DNA of 64,000 bases from Thiosulfativibrio zosterae (GTDB lineage: Bacteria > Pseudomonadota > Gammaproteobacteria > Thiomicrospirales > Thiomicrospiraceae), in NCBI RefSeq assembly GCF_011398155.1, contig NZ_AP021888.1:330001-394000 (forward strand), written 5' to 3'. This document shows positions 38,876-47,590 of this stretch, one piece after another. The translations under genes and the position numbers were made by a program. Position 1 is the stretch's first letter; every line of letters begins with the position of its first letter. Below the pieces are notes generated by a model. The model made no database searches, was not told the origin of the DNA, and saw only the letters and a list, made by a program, of their open reading frames with translations.

Positions 38876-41707
38876 ATGCAATTGCCTTTTTCAAAACTCG
38901 CTTTAACCTTAGCGGTGACCACCAGCTTAACTTTAGCTGCTTGCAGTGGGGGTGGCGGTTCTGCTGATCCCACTTCGTCAATTTTGAATGGTTATCTTGT
39001 CGATTCTGGAATAGAGGGTGTCAATTATGCCTGTGGAAATTTGACCGGTGTGACAGATGTTGAGGGTAAATTTGAGTTTGATTCAACCGAATGCTCTCAA
39101 GTTGAATTTAGTATAGGTGGCATTTATTTGGGTGCACGGGGGATAACGAGTCTTGCGCCTGAACAGCGTCTTTATATTCATGATTTATTAGGTGTGTCTT
39201 TAGAGCAAAGTTCTTCTGATGACCGAGTAGTCGCTTTGTTGCGCTTAATTCAGACCTTAGATGAGGATGGTGATGCCTCAAATGGTATTGTTATCAGTCA
39301 AACCACTTTAGATGCTTTAAGCGGGGTTGATTTGAATCTTAGCCAAACCCTTACGGAAACAGAATTAACAACAGTTGCTCAAGTGGTTGATAAACCGCTC
39401 GTTACAGAGGCGACTGCTATAGCTCATTATGAAGAAACCTTACGGACTGACTTAGGTTCTGCAATTTACACGATTGATACAGTCGCACCCATTGCCCCTA
39501 AAATTGATAGCGAAATTTATGCAAATGGAGATTTTAAGGTCGTTGAGGTTGTCGGAGAAGTGGGCGCGACCGTTTTATTGAATGGTCAAAGTACCGGCGT
39601 CATGATAGGGGATGATAGAGTTGCGGAAATTAGACTCGATGCGGCCGCTGAAAATCAAGCTGTTGATTATGAGGTCAGTCTGCAAGACAGTTTAGGACAA
39701 ATCAGTGAGCCTGTTCAAGTAGCTGTTATAAAAGATACGGTTGCCCCATCGGCACTTGTATTTGTAAATACGCCGCCGTCCATTATAAATACTGCCAGTC
39801 AGATCATTACGGTTCAAGGTGAGCCAGGCGTGAACTTGTTAAATGGTAATGAGGTTTTGGGTATTGTACCCAGCTCTGGAATACTCAGTATTGCATTAAA
39901 CTTAACTGGAGAGGATGGGCTTAAACAATTCTCTTTAAGCTTGCAAGACTTGGCCGGAAATTCAAGCTCGGTGACACAGCTTTCTATAGCACTTGATACG
40001 GTTGCACCTAATCAAGCTCAAATTGAGATATTAACAGGATTGGTTAACGGTAAGTTACCTCTTAATGTGATAGGTGAGCCGGGAAGTCAAGTATGGGTTA
40101 ATGGATCGCTCGTTGGCACGGTGTCTTCATCTGGCCAGTTGTCTTTGGGTTTAGAGAACCCACGGCAGTCTTACTTTGAAACGTTTGAAGTTTTGTTAAA
40201 AGATGCAGCAGGTAACGCCAGTATAGCCAGCGTTTTTACGACTACTTTCCAGCGTGCACAATTAAACAGTCAATATACCTACTACATGCCGCAAAATGTT
40301 CAGCAAATTTTAAGTCCTCAGGCATACACCGATACAATTCTTCTTCAAACAGGACCCGCTGCAACACCTAGTTTGATTACAGGTGCTTTTTTACAGGTTG
40401 ATATGTCAGGGGTTTCAGATGCCAAAGCTTTTGTGCGTAGTTTCGCAGAAAGTTTGCGACAAATATCTGGCGTAACAAGTTTACACAACTTAACTTGGCG
40501 CCCAACGATAACGACAGCAGATAATCGTTTAGAAGCCCTTTATGCCATCAGTACCAGTGATTTACAAACTTCAACGAGTTTAGCGTATGCCGTTATTGAT
40601 CAATTTAAAACGACTCAAGGGGCGCTCACTTCAATCTCGCCATCAAGCCTGAGTACAACGGATTTTTATTTGCGACTGTCTGCGGTTAAGTCAACCAATG
40701 GTGACGATTTTTTAAATTGGGCCGTCATTCCTCAAAGCGCTTATGTTGTAAATCAAACTTTGGTTGAAAACTCAGTATCGATTCAAAATTTGGCTTTGAA
40801 TAGCACTTCCTTGTCAGAGGGGTCGCAAACTCTAAATGTGTCATCAGCCATGACGAGTAATCAGGCTGACTTCGTATTTGTGATTGACGATTCCGGCAGT
40901 ACTTCACCTTATCAGGAAGCTCTAGCTTCTGCTGTCAGTGTGGTAACAAACCGTCTTCAACAAGCAGATATTACTTTTAGTGCAGCAGTTCTGACGACAT
41001 CTACCCAGGTAGAGGATAGCCAGTGTGCGACAACAACAGCAGTTGATGCAAACAGAGTCGTTTGTAGCCAGGGTATTCTTGACAATATCAGCAGCTTGCA
41101 GCAGCAACTGTTGGTCGGAAATGATGGTTTTGGCATAGAAACGGGTATTTTCAATGCCGAATACGCCCTTAAGTCTATAGCTTTGGGTGATGCAGTGGAT
41201 GGTGTCTTAACGCTAAAGGGAATGCCAAAAAGTGCTGAAACACCGCTTTCAATTGTTATTTTAAGTGATGAATCAAGTCAGTATTCATATCGTGCAAACC
41301 AGGCATTTAATCCGGTACAAAATTTGTTTGTATCACGCGGTTACAAGGTTTTCTCTATTGTTCAGCCGACTGATTTAAATCGTTTAAGTGATCCTAATGG
41401 ACAATATGATGATCTGGCTTTTGCAACGGGCGGTTTGACTGCCGATGTGAATCAAACTCAAGATTATAAAGTGATGATGAGTGATTTTAGCCATACGCTG
41501 ATAGCCCGTTTTGGAGTTGCCTTGCCACAGCAAAACATATTGGCTTCAACACTTCGGGTTCAGTTGAATGGTGTTAATGTGCCAAGTCAAGTGGTTGATG
41601 GCATAAATGGTTGGCAATACTTTCCTGATACACAGCGATTAGTATTGTCAGGAGAATATGTCCCTAACATAGGTGATGATTTGAAGGTTATCTATTCTCA
41701 TCAATAA
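38876..41707 (+). CDS. Lipoprotein with Ig-like repeats and von Willebrand A domain
   Basis: A 943-aa surface or periplasmic lipoprotein. The signal ends at LAACSGGGG (Cys about 22). Residues about 35-70 form a GYLVDSGIEGVNYACGNLTG segment that recurs in bacterial surface lipoproteins. Three Ig-like units of about 90 aa follow (about 200-480), each starting near DTVAPxxP and ending LQDxxGxxS. The von Willebrand A domain (about 665-850) has MIDAS motif VIDDSGSTS and can bind a metal-dependent ligand. The ATG at 38876 with GGAAG before it is preferred over the in-frame TTG at 38864. Role unknown, perhaps adhesion. A terminator follows. Confidence 0.85.
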   Translation: MQLPFSKLALTLAVTTSLTLAACSGGGGSADPTSSILNGYLVDSGIEGVNYACGNLTGVTDVEGKFEFDSTECSQVEFSIGGIYLGARGITSLAPEQRLYIHDLLGVSLEQSSSDDRVVALLRLIQTLDEDGDASNGIVISQTTLDALSGVDLNLSQTLTETELTTVAQVVDKPLVTEATAIAHYEETLRTDLGSAIYTIDTVAPIAPKIDSEIYANGDFKVVEVVGEVGATVLLNGQSTGVMIGDDRVAEIRLDAAAENQAVDYEVSLQDSLGQISEPVQVAVIKDTVAPSALVFVNTPPSIINTASQIITVQGEPGVNLLNGNEVLGIVPSSGILSIALNLTGEDGLKQFSLSLQDLAGNSSSVTQLSIALDTVAPNQAQIEILTGLVNGKLPLNVIGEPGSQVWVNGSLVGTVSSSGQLSLGLENPRQSYFETFEVLLKDAAGNASIASVFTTTFQRAQLNSQYTYYMPQNVQQILSPQAYTDTILLQTGPAATPSLITGAFLQVDMSGVSDAKAFVRSFAESLRQISGVTSLHNLTWRPTITTADNRLEALYAISTSDLQTSTSLAYAVIDQFKTTQGALTSISPSSLSTTDFYLRLSAVKSTNGDDFLNWAVIPQSAYVVNQTLVENSVSIQNLALNSTSLSEGSQTLNVSSAMTSNQADFVFVIDDSGSTSPYQEALASAVSVVTNRLQQADITFSAAVLTTSTQVEDSQCATTTAVDANRVVCSQGILDNISSLQQQLLVGNDGFGIETGIFNAEYALKSIALGDAVDGVLTLKGMPKSAETPLSIVILSDESSQYSYRANQAFNPVQNLFVSRGYKVFSIVQPTDLNRLSDPNGQYDDLAFATGGLTADVNQTQDYKVMMSDFSHTLIARFGVALPQQNILASTLRVQLNGVNVPSQVVDGINGWQYFPDTQRLVLSGEYVPNIGDDLKVIYSHQ

Positions 41708-41733
41708 ACCCAATTAACTGTTGTAAAATAAAC

Positions 41734-41758
41734 AGCCTCGCTCTGCGGGGCTTTTTTA
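41734..41758 (+). terminator. Terminator after the von Willebrand A lipoprotein gene
   Basis: AGCCTCGC-TCT-GCGGGGCT (one G-T pair) is followed by six T. It lies 27 nt after the stop. Confidence 0.8.
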
Positions 41759-41771
41759 TCGCTAAGGAAAA

Positions 41772-42176
41772 ATGATGTATAGATTGGATATGCGGGTGCG
41801 GGATTATGAGTGTGACTTGCAGGGTGTGGTGAATAACTCGGTTTATCAGAATTATTTGGAGCACGCGCGCCATGAGTTTTTGTTAGAAAATCAGGTTGAT
41901 TTTGCCGGCCTGGCGGCTCAGGGAATTGATTTAATGGTGGCGCGGGTTGAGGTGGATTACAAGTCTTCTTTGCGTCCGCATGATGATTTTTATGTGACAG
42001 TGGCGGTTGAGGCCGAAGGTCGTGTTAAGGCTATTTTTGTACAACACATTTATAAATCTGATGGCACTTTGGTGGTGTCGGCGCGTACTACGGGTGTAAC
42101 CGTTAAAGCCGGTAGACCCGTTAAAATGGTGAGCGAGTTGACGCGTTTAATGGCCAAAACGGAAGGGCTGGCATGA
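41772..42176 (+). CDS. Acyl-CoA thioesterase, hotdog fold (4HBT family)
   Basis: 134 aa. The 4-hydroxybenzoyl-CoA thioesterase pattern is visible in MRVRDYECDLQGVVNNSVYQNYLEHARHEFL: the catalytic Asp lies in the position reading DYECDLQGVVNN, and the YLEHAR helix follows. It hydrolyses an acyl-CoA whose identity cannot be told. AAGGA precedes the ATG; a second ATG follows immediately at 41775. It overlaps coaBC by 4 nt (ATGA), so they are coupled. Confidence 0.88.
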   Translation: MMYRLDMRVRDYECDLQGVVNNSVYQNYLEHARHEFLLENQVDFAGLAAQGIDLMVARVEVDYKSSLRPHDDFYVTVAVEAEGRVKAIFVQHIYKSDGTLVVSARTTGVTVKAGRPVKMVSELTRLMAKTEGLA

Positions 42177-43414
42177 AAATTTTATTGGCGGTCACCGGCG
42201 GCATTGCGGCTTATAAAAGCTTGGAGTTGACTCGCCTGTTTATTAAAGGCGGCCATGAGGTTCAAGTGGTGATGACAGCCGGGGCGAAGGAATTTATTCA
42301 GCCGCTGTCTTTTCAGGCGTTGTCTGGCAAGCCGGTGCGCGACAGTTTGTTTGACCAAAACCAAGAAGCGGGCATGGGTCATATTGAATTAGCGCGCTGG
42401 CCAGATATGATTGTCATTGCACCCTGTTCTGCAGAAACCCTTGCCAAGTTGCGCATGGGGCGCGCTGATGATTTATTGACCACCTTGGTGTTGGCCACCG
42501 ATAAACCTATTTTGTTAGCCCCCGCTATGAATCGATTGATGTGGTCGAATGCGGCGACGCAAGAGAATGTGGCGGTTTTAACGCAACGCGGGTTTGAGGT
42601 TTTAGCGCCGGCCTCAGGCGAGCAAGCCTGTGGCGAGGTGGGCGAAGGCAGAATGCCAGAGCCGCAAGACATCTTTCATAAAACCCTAGAAAACCTCGAA
42701 AAACACGCTAAAAACAACCAGGCCTGGTTAAATTTAGCCGCTTTTTGGGCTGGAAAATCGATATTAATCACCGCTGGCCCAACCTTTGAAGCGATTGATC
42801 CAGTGCGTTTTATTGGCAATCGTAGTTCTGGCAAAATGGGCTTTGCCATTGCGCAGGTTGCGGCCGAGTTGGGGGCAAAAGTGACTTTAATTGCCGGCCC
42901 TGTGCATTTGCCCACACCAAAATCGGTAATGCGATTAGATGTGGAGTCGGCCGAGCAAATGTTCAATGCCGTGCAGGCGCATTATCAAAAACAAGATGTT
43001 TTTATTTCGGCTGCCGCGGTTGCGGATTTTAGAGTGGCGTTACCTGTCCAACAAAAACTTAAAAAGCAGCCTGACTCAGACAGCATGACATTGGAGCTGG
43101 TGAAAAACCCAGACATTGTGGCTTGGGTAGCCTCGCAAGAGAACAAGCCTTTTGTGGTAGGGTTTGCGGCAGAAACTCAAAATGTACTGGCGTATGCGCA
43201 GGATAAGTTGGTGCGCAAAAATTTGGATATGATTTGTGCCAATAAGGTGGGGCAAGCTGATAATGGCCAATTATTGGGTTTTAATCAGGACTCTAATGCT
43301 CTAACTTTGATCACCAAAGACCGCCATTTGGCTTTGCCAGAATCGGCTAAGTCTTTGCAAGCCTTAGCATTATTGGAGTTTTTATCTGAGCAGTTGTCGT
43401 TTGAGAGTGTTTAG
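42173..43414 (+). CDS. coaBC: Bifunctional phosphopantothenoylcysteine decarboxylase / phosphopantothenate--cysteine ligase
   Basis: Carries out two consecutive coenzyme A steps. The CoaC half (1-~190) is a flavoprotein with [23 protein letters not shown] and the [18 protein letters not shown] loop holding the catalytic Cys. The CoaB half begins at [27 protein letters not shown] and has KLKK ... LELVKNPDI. The linker between the halves (about 175-195) is lengthened and carries an exact copy of the dispersed palindrome, encoding NNQAWLNL. 413 aa. Confidence 0.97.
   Translation: MKILLAVTGGIAAYKSLELTRLFIKGGHEVQVVMTAGAKEFIQPLSFQALSGKPVRDSLFDQNQEAGMGHIELARWPDMIVIAPCSAETLAKLRMGRADDLLTTLVLATDKPILLAPAMNRLMWSNAATQENVAVLTQRGFEVLAPASGEQACGEVGEGRMPEPQDIFHKTLENLEKHAKNNQAWLNLAAFWAGKSILITAGPTFEAIDPVRFIGNRSSGKMGFAIAQVAAELGAKVTLIAGPVHLPTPKSVMRLDVESAEQMFNAVQAHYQKQDVFISAAAVADFRVALPVQQKLKKQPDSDSMTLELVKNPDIVAWVASQENKPFVVGFAAETQNVLAYAQDKLVRKNLDMICANKVGQADNGQLLGFNQDSNALTLITKDRHLALPESAKSLQALALLEFLSEQLSFESV
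42717..42728. repeat. Dispersed palindrome, copy 6, inside coaBC linker
   Basis: An exact ACCAGGCCTGGT with AAAAACA before and TAAATTT after, located in the linker between the CoaC and CoaB domains. It encodes NNQAWLNL in frame. Confidence 0.8.
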
Positions 43415-43585
43415 AAATTTTTTATGTAGCTATAAGAATAAAGATAAGCACTAAAGCGTAAAAAGCTTGCGGCTGAAGGGGTCATTCTATAATATAAATC
43501 AGGCACTCCAATTTTTCAGTTCATGCGTTAAGCCTCTTTAGCTTCATCATCCAGAGCATGCTGTTTGAATTGCAGGCGATGAGGC

Positions 43586-44803
43586 TTGATCATGACAAAC
43601 ACTGCTGATGAAAACATTTTTATTGGGCGCCAGCCCATTTTTTTAGCCAATCGGGAATTGTTTGGCTATGAGCTGTTGTTTCGAAATGGCTTTACCCCCA
43701 ATGCGGCAGTTCCCATGGCCTCTGGCAGTGAAGCAACGGCAACCGTTATCAATAACGCCATGATGCACTTTGGTTTAGAGAATATTGTTGGGGATGGCAA
43801 AGCCTTTATCAATTTCCCTGAGTCTTTTTTCACCGATCAAATCACCCCTTGTTTCAGCCCCAAAAATACCATTATTGAAGTTTTAGAAGATGTTTCGCCA
43901 ACCGAAACGGTCATCACGGCACTCAAAGCCTTAAAGCAACAAGGCTATACGATTGCGTTAGATGATTTTGTATTCCGCAAAAAACTGATTCCGTTTATTC
44001 AATTGGCAGACATCATTAAGTTTGATGTGCAGTATGTCAAAATTGAAAATATTGCCGAATTGTTTCGTCGGGTTAAAAAGGTTTCTGAATTTAAAATTGT
44101 CGCGGAAAGGGTTGAAACCACAGAAATGTTTGATGCCTGTCGGGATGCCGGAGCAGATTATTTTCAGGGTTATTTTTTTGCCAAGCCCGAGGTCATTCAA
44201 GGCACAAAGATGAGTGTTGGTCGCCAAAACTTGATGTTATTGCTGCAAAAAATAACCGATGACGCTATGCACCTTGAAGACTTAGAAAGAATTGTCGAGC
44301 GCGATATTGGTTTGGTTCACAAGATTATGAAACTGGCGGAACAGTATCGAAATCGCGATATGCCGATGTTTGAAACCCTTAAAGAAGTCATGATGCTGTT
44401 TGGCTTAAAGCGCGTGCAATCTTGGGCAACGCTTTTGTCCATGTCGGCGGTGGATGATGTCATGCCGGAAGTGTTTGGCATTGCGCGAGTTCGAGCCATT
44501 TTTATGCGTTCGGTGGCCGAAAAAATGGGCCTTAAACAAGTCGATAGTTTTTACTTAACGGGATTGTTTTCGGTGTTAGATGTGGTGTTGAAAAAAACTT
44601 TGCAGGACGCAATCACAGACTTGCCGGTGAATGATTTAATCAAAAACGCCCTCCTTAAAGGGGAGGGCGAGCAGGGTCAACTCTTAAAGCTGGCACAAAC
44701 ATTTGAAGGTAATGCAAAATCCAGCGCTGCACAACAGACGCAATATGCTGGTTTATATTTGGCGGCAGTTGAAGAATCTAATCAAATGGCGCGTGTTTTG
44801 TAG
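43586..44803 (+). CDS. EAL-HDOD signalling protein
   Basis: 405 aa: an EAL-like domain (about 10-200, FIGRQPIFLANRELFGYELLFRNG, ALDDFVFRKK, GYFFAKPE) followed by HDOD (about 205-400). The EAL motif reads ELL and the second acidic cluster is incomplete (EVLEDV, then DDF), so phosphodiesterase activity is doubtful. Related proteins act as non-catalytic regulators of motility or c-di-GMP circuits. It stands alone, convergent with the ATP-grasp gene. Confidence 0.9.
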   Translation: MIMTNTADENIFIGRQPIFLANRELFGYELLFRNGFTPNAAVPMASGSEATATVINNAMMHFGLENIVGDGKAFINFPESFFTDQITPCFSPKNTIIEVLEDVSPTETVITALKALKQQGYTIALDDFVFRKKLIPFIQLADIIKFDVQYVKIENIAELFRRVKKVSEFKIVAERVETTEMFDACRDAGADYFQGYFFAKPEVIQGTKMSVGRQNLMLLLQKITDDAMHLEDLERIVERDIGLVHKIMKLAEQYRNRDMPMFETLKEVMMLFGLKRVQSWATLLSMSAVDDVMPEVFGIARVRAIFMRSVAEKMGLKQVDSFYLTGLFSVLDVVLKKTLQDAITDLPVNDLIKNALLKGEGEQGQLLKLAQTFEGNAKSSAAQQTQYAGLYLAAVEESNQMARVL

Positions 44804-44838
44804 TTAACGAGCCATGTGAGCCATTGTTGAGTAACGTA

Positions 44839-46305
44839 CTATTTGCCTTGTAGTTCTAAACGACGCAAGATTTCTTTCATAATTTCCACATACAGTTGTT
44901 CGCCCAAGAACATGTCTTCCACCTCTGAATCTATACTGGGGTTATCATTTACTTCAATCACCACCACGCGGTCGCCACTTTGTTTTAGATCCACGCCATA
45001 AAAACCATCGCCAATCAGTTTGGTGGCTTTGAGTGCCACATCTATGACCTTTTTCGGGGCTTCGTAGGTGGGAAGGGTATCAAATCCACCAGACACCGCT
45101 TCGCCAGTTTCATGGTTATAAATTTGCCAGTGGTCTTTGACCATGTAATAGCGGCTTGCAAACAGCGGTTTGTGGTTAAACACGCCGATGCGCCAATCAT
45201 AATCGGTGTACATATATTCTTGTGCCAATAACAAAGCTGACTCGCTGAGCAGTTGTTTGGCGCTGGCTTGCAGTTCGGCAAAGTTTTCGGCTTTCACCAC
45301 GCCTCGGGAAAACGAACCATCCGGAATTTTTAAAACAATCGGATAGGGAATTTCACTTTCTAATTGTCTTAAGCGTGCCTCGGAGGGCTGATTTAAAATG
45401 ACCGTTTTGGGCGTAGGCACCTTGTGGGTGTTGAGCAGGTCGGCCAAATATATTTTGTTGGTGCAGCGCAAAATGGATGTTGGGTCATCAATCACCACCA
45501 AACCTTCGGCTTCGGCTTTTTTGGCAAATTTATAGGTGTGATCATCCACCGAGGTGGTTTCACGAATAAACAGCGCATCATATTCTGCCAAACGCATATA
45601 GTCTTTTTTGGTAATAAATTCGGTGCCTATGCCCAAGCTATTGGCAGCTTTAACAAACAAGGCTAAAGCTTCAGGATCGCTGGGTGGCAAGGGGTCGTCT
45701 GGGTTGGTTAAAATCGCCATATCATAACGGTATTGTTTGCGAGCTTTGGGCTTGCGCCACATTTGCAAGCTGAAGTTTTCAAAGGCCTTGGCAAAACTTT
45801 CTTGTTCTTCGGGTGTGCTCAAGGCTTTTAACGCTAAGGGTTTTACCTGTTTAATCACCCACTGTTGTTTAAATTCAAGGCTGATTTCAAGCAATGGACT
45901 GGGAAATTTTTCAAACACCATTTGCGTGAGTTTGGCGTAGGATTTATCTAAGGTTTTGCCAAACCAGCTTTTAATCACTTTGATTTCGCCAGGTAAGCCT
46001 GCCGTCAAATTTAATAAGGGTTTACTGGTGTCTTCTAGTTGCACGCTCGAGAGTGATTTGGTTTTTAAATTATTAATGGTCGCCACTGATGGCAATACAT
46101 GGTGATTACGCGCTTCTGCCAGCAAAGAGCAGTAATAGCCCGTTTTTAAGTAGCGATAGTCGCGACACAGGTTAATGACTCTAACGCGTTTTTTGGCCGA
46201 TTCAGGTACGCGATGTAAATAGTCATCAAATGTAATCACATCGGGGCTTGGAAAATAGGGTTGCCAGTCTTTGAGTTTTTCAACAACGACATAAAAATGG
46301 CTCAT
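44839..46305 (-). CDS. RimK-like ATP-grasp ligase with RLAN N-terminal domain
   Basis: Predicted to form an amide bond using ATP via an acyl-phosphate. 488 aa. The first ~170 residues (HFYVVVEKLKDWQPYFPSPDVITFDDYL, CRDYRYLKTGYYCSLLAEARNH) match the RimK-like ATP-grasp N-terminal (RLAN) module. The ATP-grasp fold follows (about 190-480): RCTNKIYLADLLNTHKVPTPKT, VLKIPDGSFSRGVVKA, DYDWRIGVF and the Mg-binding IEVNDNPSIDSEVED. The ATG at 46305 has AAGGAG 9 nt upstream and is preferred over an in-frame extension to 46362. It is divergent from a metallopeptidase and a GNAT-peptidase gene, with which this type is associated. Substrate unknown. Confidence 0.88.
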   Translation of the reverse strand: MSHFYVVVEKLKDWQPYFPSPDVITFDDYLHRVPESAKKRVRVINLCRDYRYLKTGYYCSLLAEARNHHVLPSVATINNLKTKSLSSVQLEDTSKPLLNLTAGLPGEIKVIKSWFGKTLDKSYAKLTQMVFEKFPSPLLEISLEFKQQWVIKQVKPLALKALSTPEEQESFAKAFENFSLQMWRKPKARKQYRYDMAILTNPDDPLPPSDPEALALFVKAANSLGIGTEFITKKDYMRLAEYDALFIRETTSVDDHTYKFAKKAEAEGLVVIDDPTSILRCTNKIYLADLLNTHKVPTPKTVILNQPSEARLRQLESEIPYPIVLKIPDGSFSRGVVKAENFAELQASAKQLLSESALLLAQEYMYTDYDWRIGVFNHKPLFASRYYMVKDHWQIYNHETGEAVSGGFDTLPTYEAPKKVIDVALKATKLIGDGFYGVDLKQSGDRVVVIEVNDNPSIDSEVEDMFLGEQLYVEIMKEILRRLELQGK

Positions 46306-46477
46306 GCGGGGAAGCTCCTTTGGAGGCTGAGGGATGTAAAAGTTATTGAACAGTGAGAGCATTATTTTGCAGGTTTAGTCACAAAATTTTACGCTGTTTT
46401 TAACGAAAAAAGTGTTATTTTTAACCCTTTTTAATAATAGACAGCGTATGATTTAGCTTTGCAGTTTGAGGTGATTT

Positions 46478-47590
46478 ATGTTGAATTTACAAGCGTCGAT
46501 GGACTTAACGGCTTTTCAAAATGACTATGCTGGGGCACGCCAAAAATTTCAACAGTCGTTGGCGAAATTTGACCCCAAATTAATGGTCGAGAAGTTTGAG
46601 TATGTTCATCCGCTCACCGGTCCTAAGGGCGAAAAGCTGGCCTGTGAAGGCGTTTTTTTGGGGCAAAGTCGTCTGCCAAAAGAAGTGTTGGTGGTCATAG
46701 CGGGCACTCATGGGGTTGAGGGGTTTACCGGCTCCGCCATTCAAGTCGATGCCTTGCCGCTCTTGCAAGAAGTTTTAAAAAGCCAACCATCTTTGGGTGT
46801 GGTTCTGATTCATGCCATGAACCCTTGGGGTTTCGCATGGGTGCGCCGTGGCGACCATCAAGGGATTGATCTTAATCGCAATTTCATTGATTTTTCTGCG
46901 CCTTTGCCACCTAACCAAGATTACGAATCCTTTCAAAATTTATTGCACGACAGTCGTTGGATAAACGCTGAAGATTTCAGCGACCTATGGCGTAATGTGC
47001 CCTTTAATAATTTTGTTGAGCAGATTACGCGAGGCCAATATCAAGACCCAGAAGGCTTGTTTTATGGTGGCAAAGCACCCGGTTGGTCGCGCCAAGTGCT
47101 CGAAAAAATCACCCGAAACTTCTTTTTTGAAACGGCCGAAAAAATCTGTGTGATTGACTGCCACACTGGCCTAGGGCCTTATGGCTATGGCGAAGCCATT
47201 AATGACCATTTGCCCAACACGCCGAGTTTTAAATGGGTTGAAAAACTCTATGGCGCCAACGCCTGTTCGGCCCATTTGGGCGAGTCCTGTTCGCCGCCAA
47301 AACTGGGGTTGCTGGATTATCATTGGTATGAGGTTATGGGCGATAGGGGCTGTTTTATTACCCTTGAATATGGCACCTATCCGGTTGATAAACTCATCAG
47401 CGAATTATTGCGTGAACAAATCTACCAAAACACCTTACCCAAAGGGCAAATTAGAAATATTGATGCCAAACCCGTGCAGCTCATGAAAGACTTTTTCTAT
47501 CCTCAAGAAGTCAGCTGGCAGCAACAAGTGTTGTTTCGCAGCCGGCAAATGATCGGCTTAGCCATTAAAGGGATGTTAGCCAATGATTAA
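46478..47590 (+). CDS. DUF2817 M14-like zinc carboxypeptidase
   Basis: 370 aa, no signal peptide, so cytoplasmic. The zinc site of the M14/aspartoacylase group is visible: VIAGTHGVEGF (His78, Glu81) and CVIDCHTGLGPYGYG (third ligand His). The likely catalytic Glu is in FITLEYGTYP. NRNF also fits. It would remove a C-terminal amino acid or cleave an N-acyl amino acid. GAGGTG precedes the ATG. The stop overlaps the next gene by 8 nt. It faces the ATP-grasp gene across a 172-nt shared promoter region, suggesting coordinate function in making and breaking the same bond. Confidence 0.87.
   Translation: MLNLQASMDLTAFQNDYAGARQKFQQSLAKFDPKLMVEKFEYVHPLTGPKGEKLACEGVFLGQSRLPKEVLVVIAGTHGVEGFTGSAIQVDALPLLQEVLKSQPSLGVVLIHAMNPWGFAWVRRGDHQGIDLNRNFIDFSAPLPPNQDYESFQNLLHDSRWINAEDFSDLWRNVPFNNFVEQITRGQYQDPEGLFYGGKAPGWSRQVLEKITRNFFFETAEKICVIDCHTGLGPYGYGEAINDHLPNTPSFKWVEKLYGANACSAHLGESCSPPKLGLLDYHWYEVMGDRGCFITLEYGTYPVDKLISELLREQIYQNTLPKGQIRNIDAKPVQLMKDFFYPQEVSWQQQVLFRSRQMIGLAIKGMLAND

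Noticed and set aside
43415-43585. Possible regulatory RNA between coaBC and the EAL-HDOD gene
   Set aside because: No stable hairpin, promoter pair or terminator stood out in this 171-bp gap.
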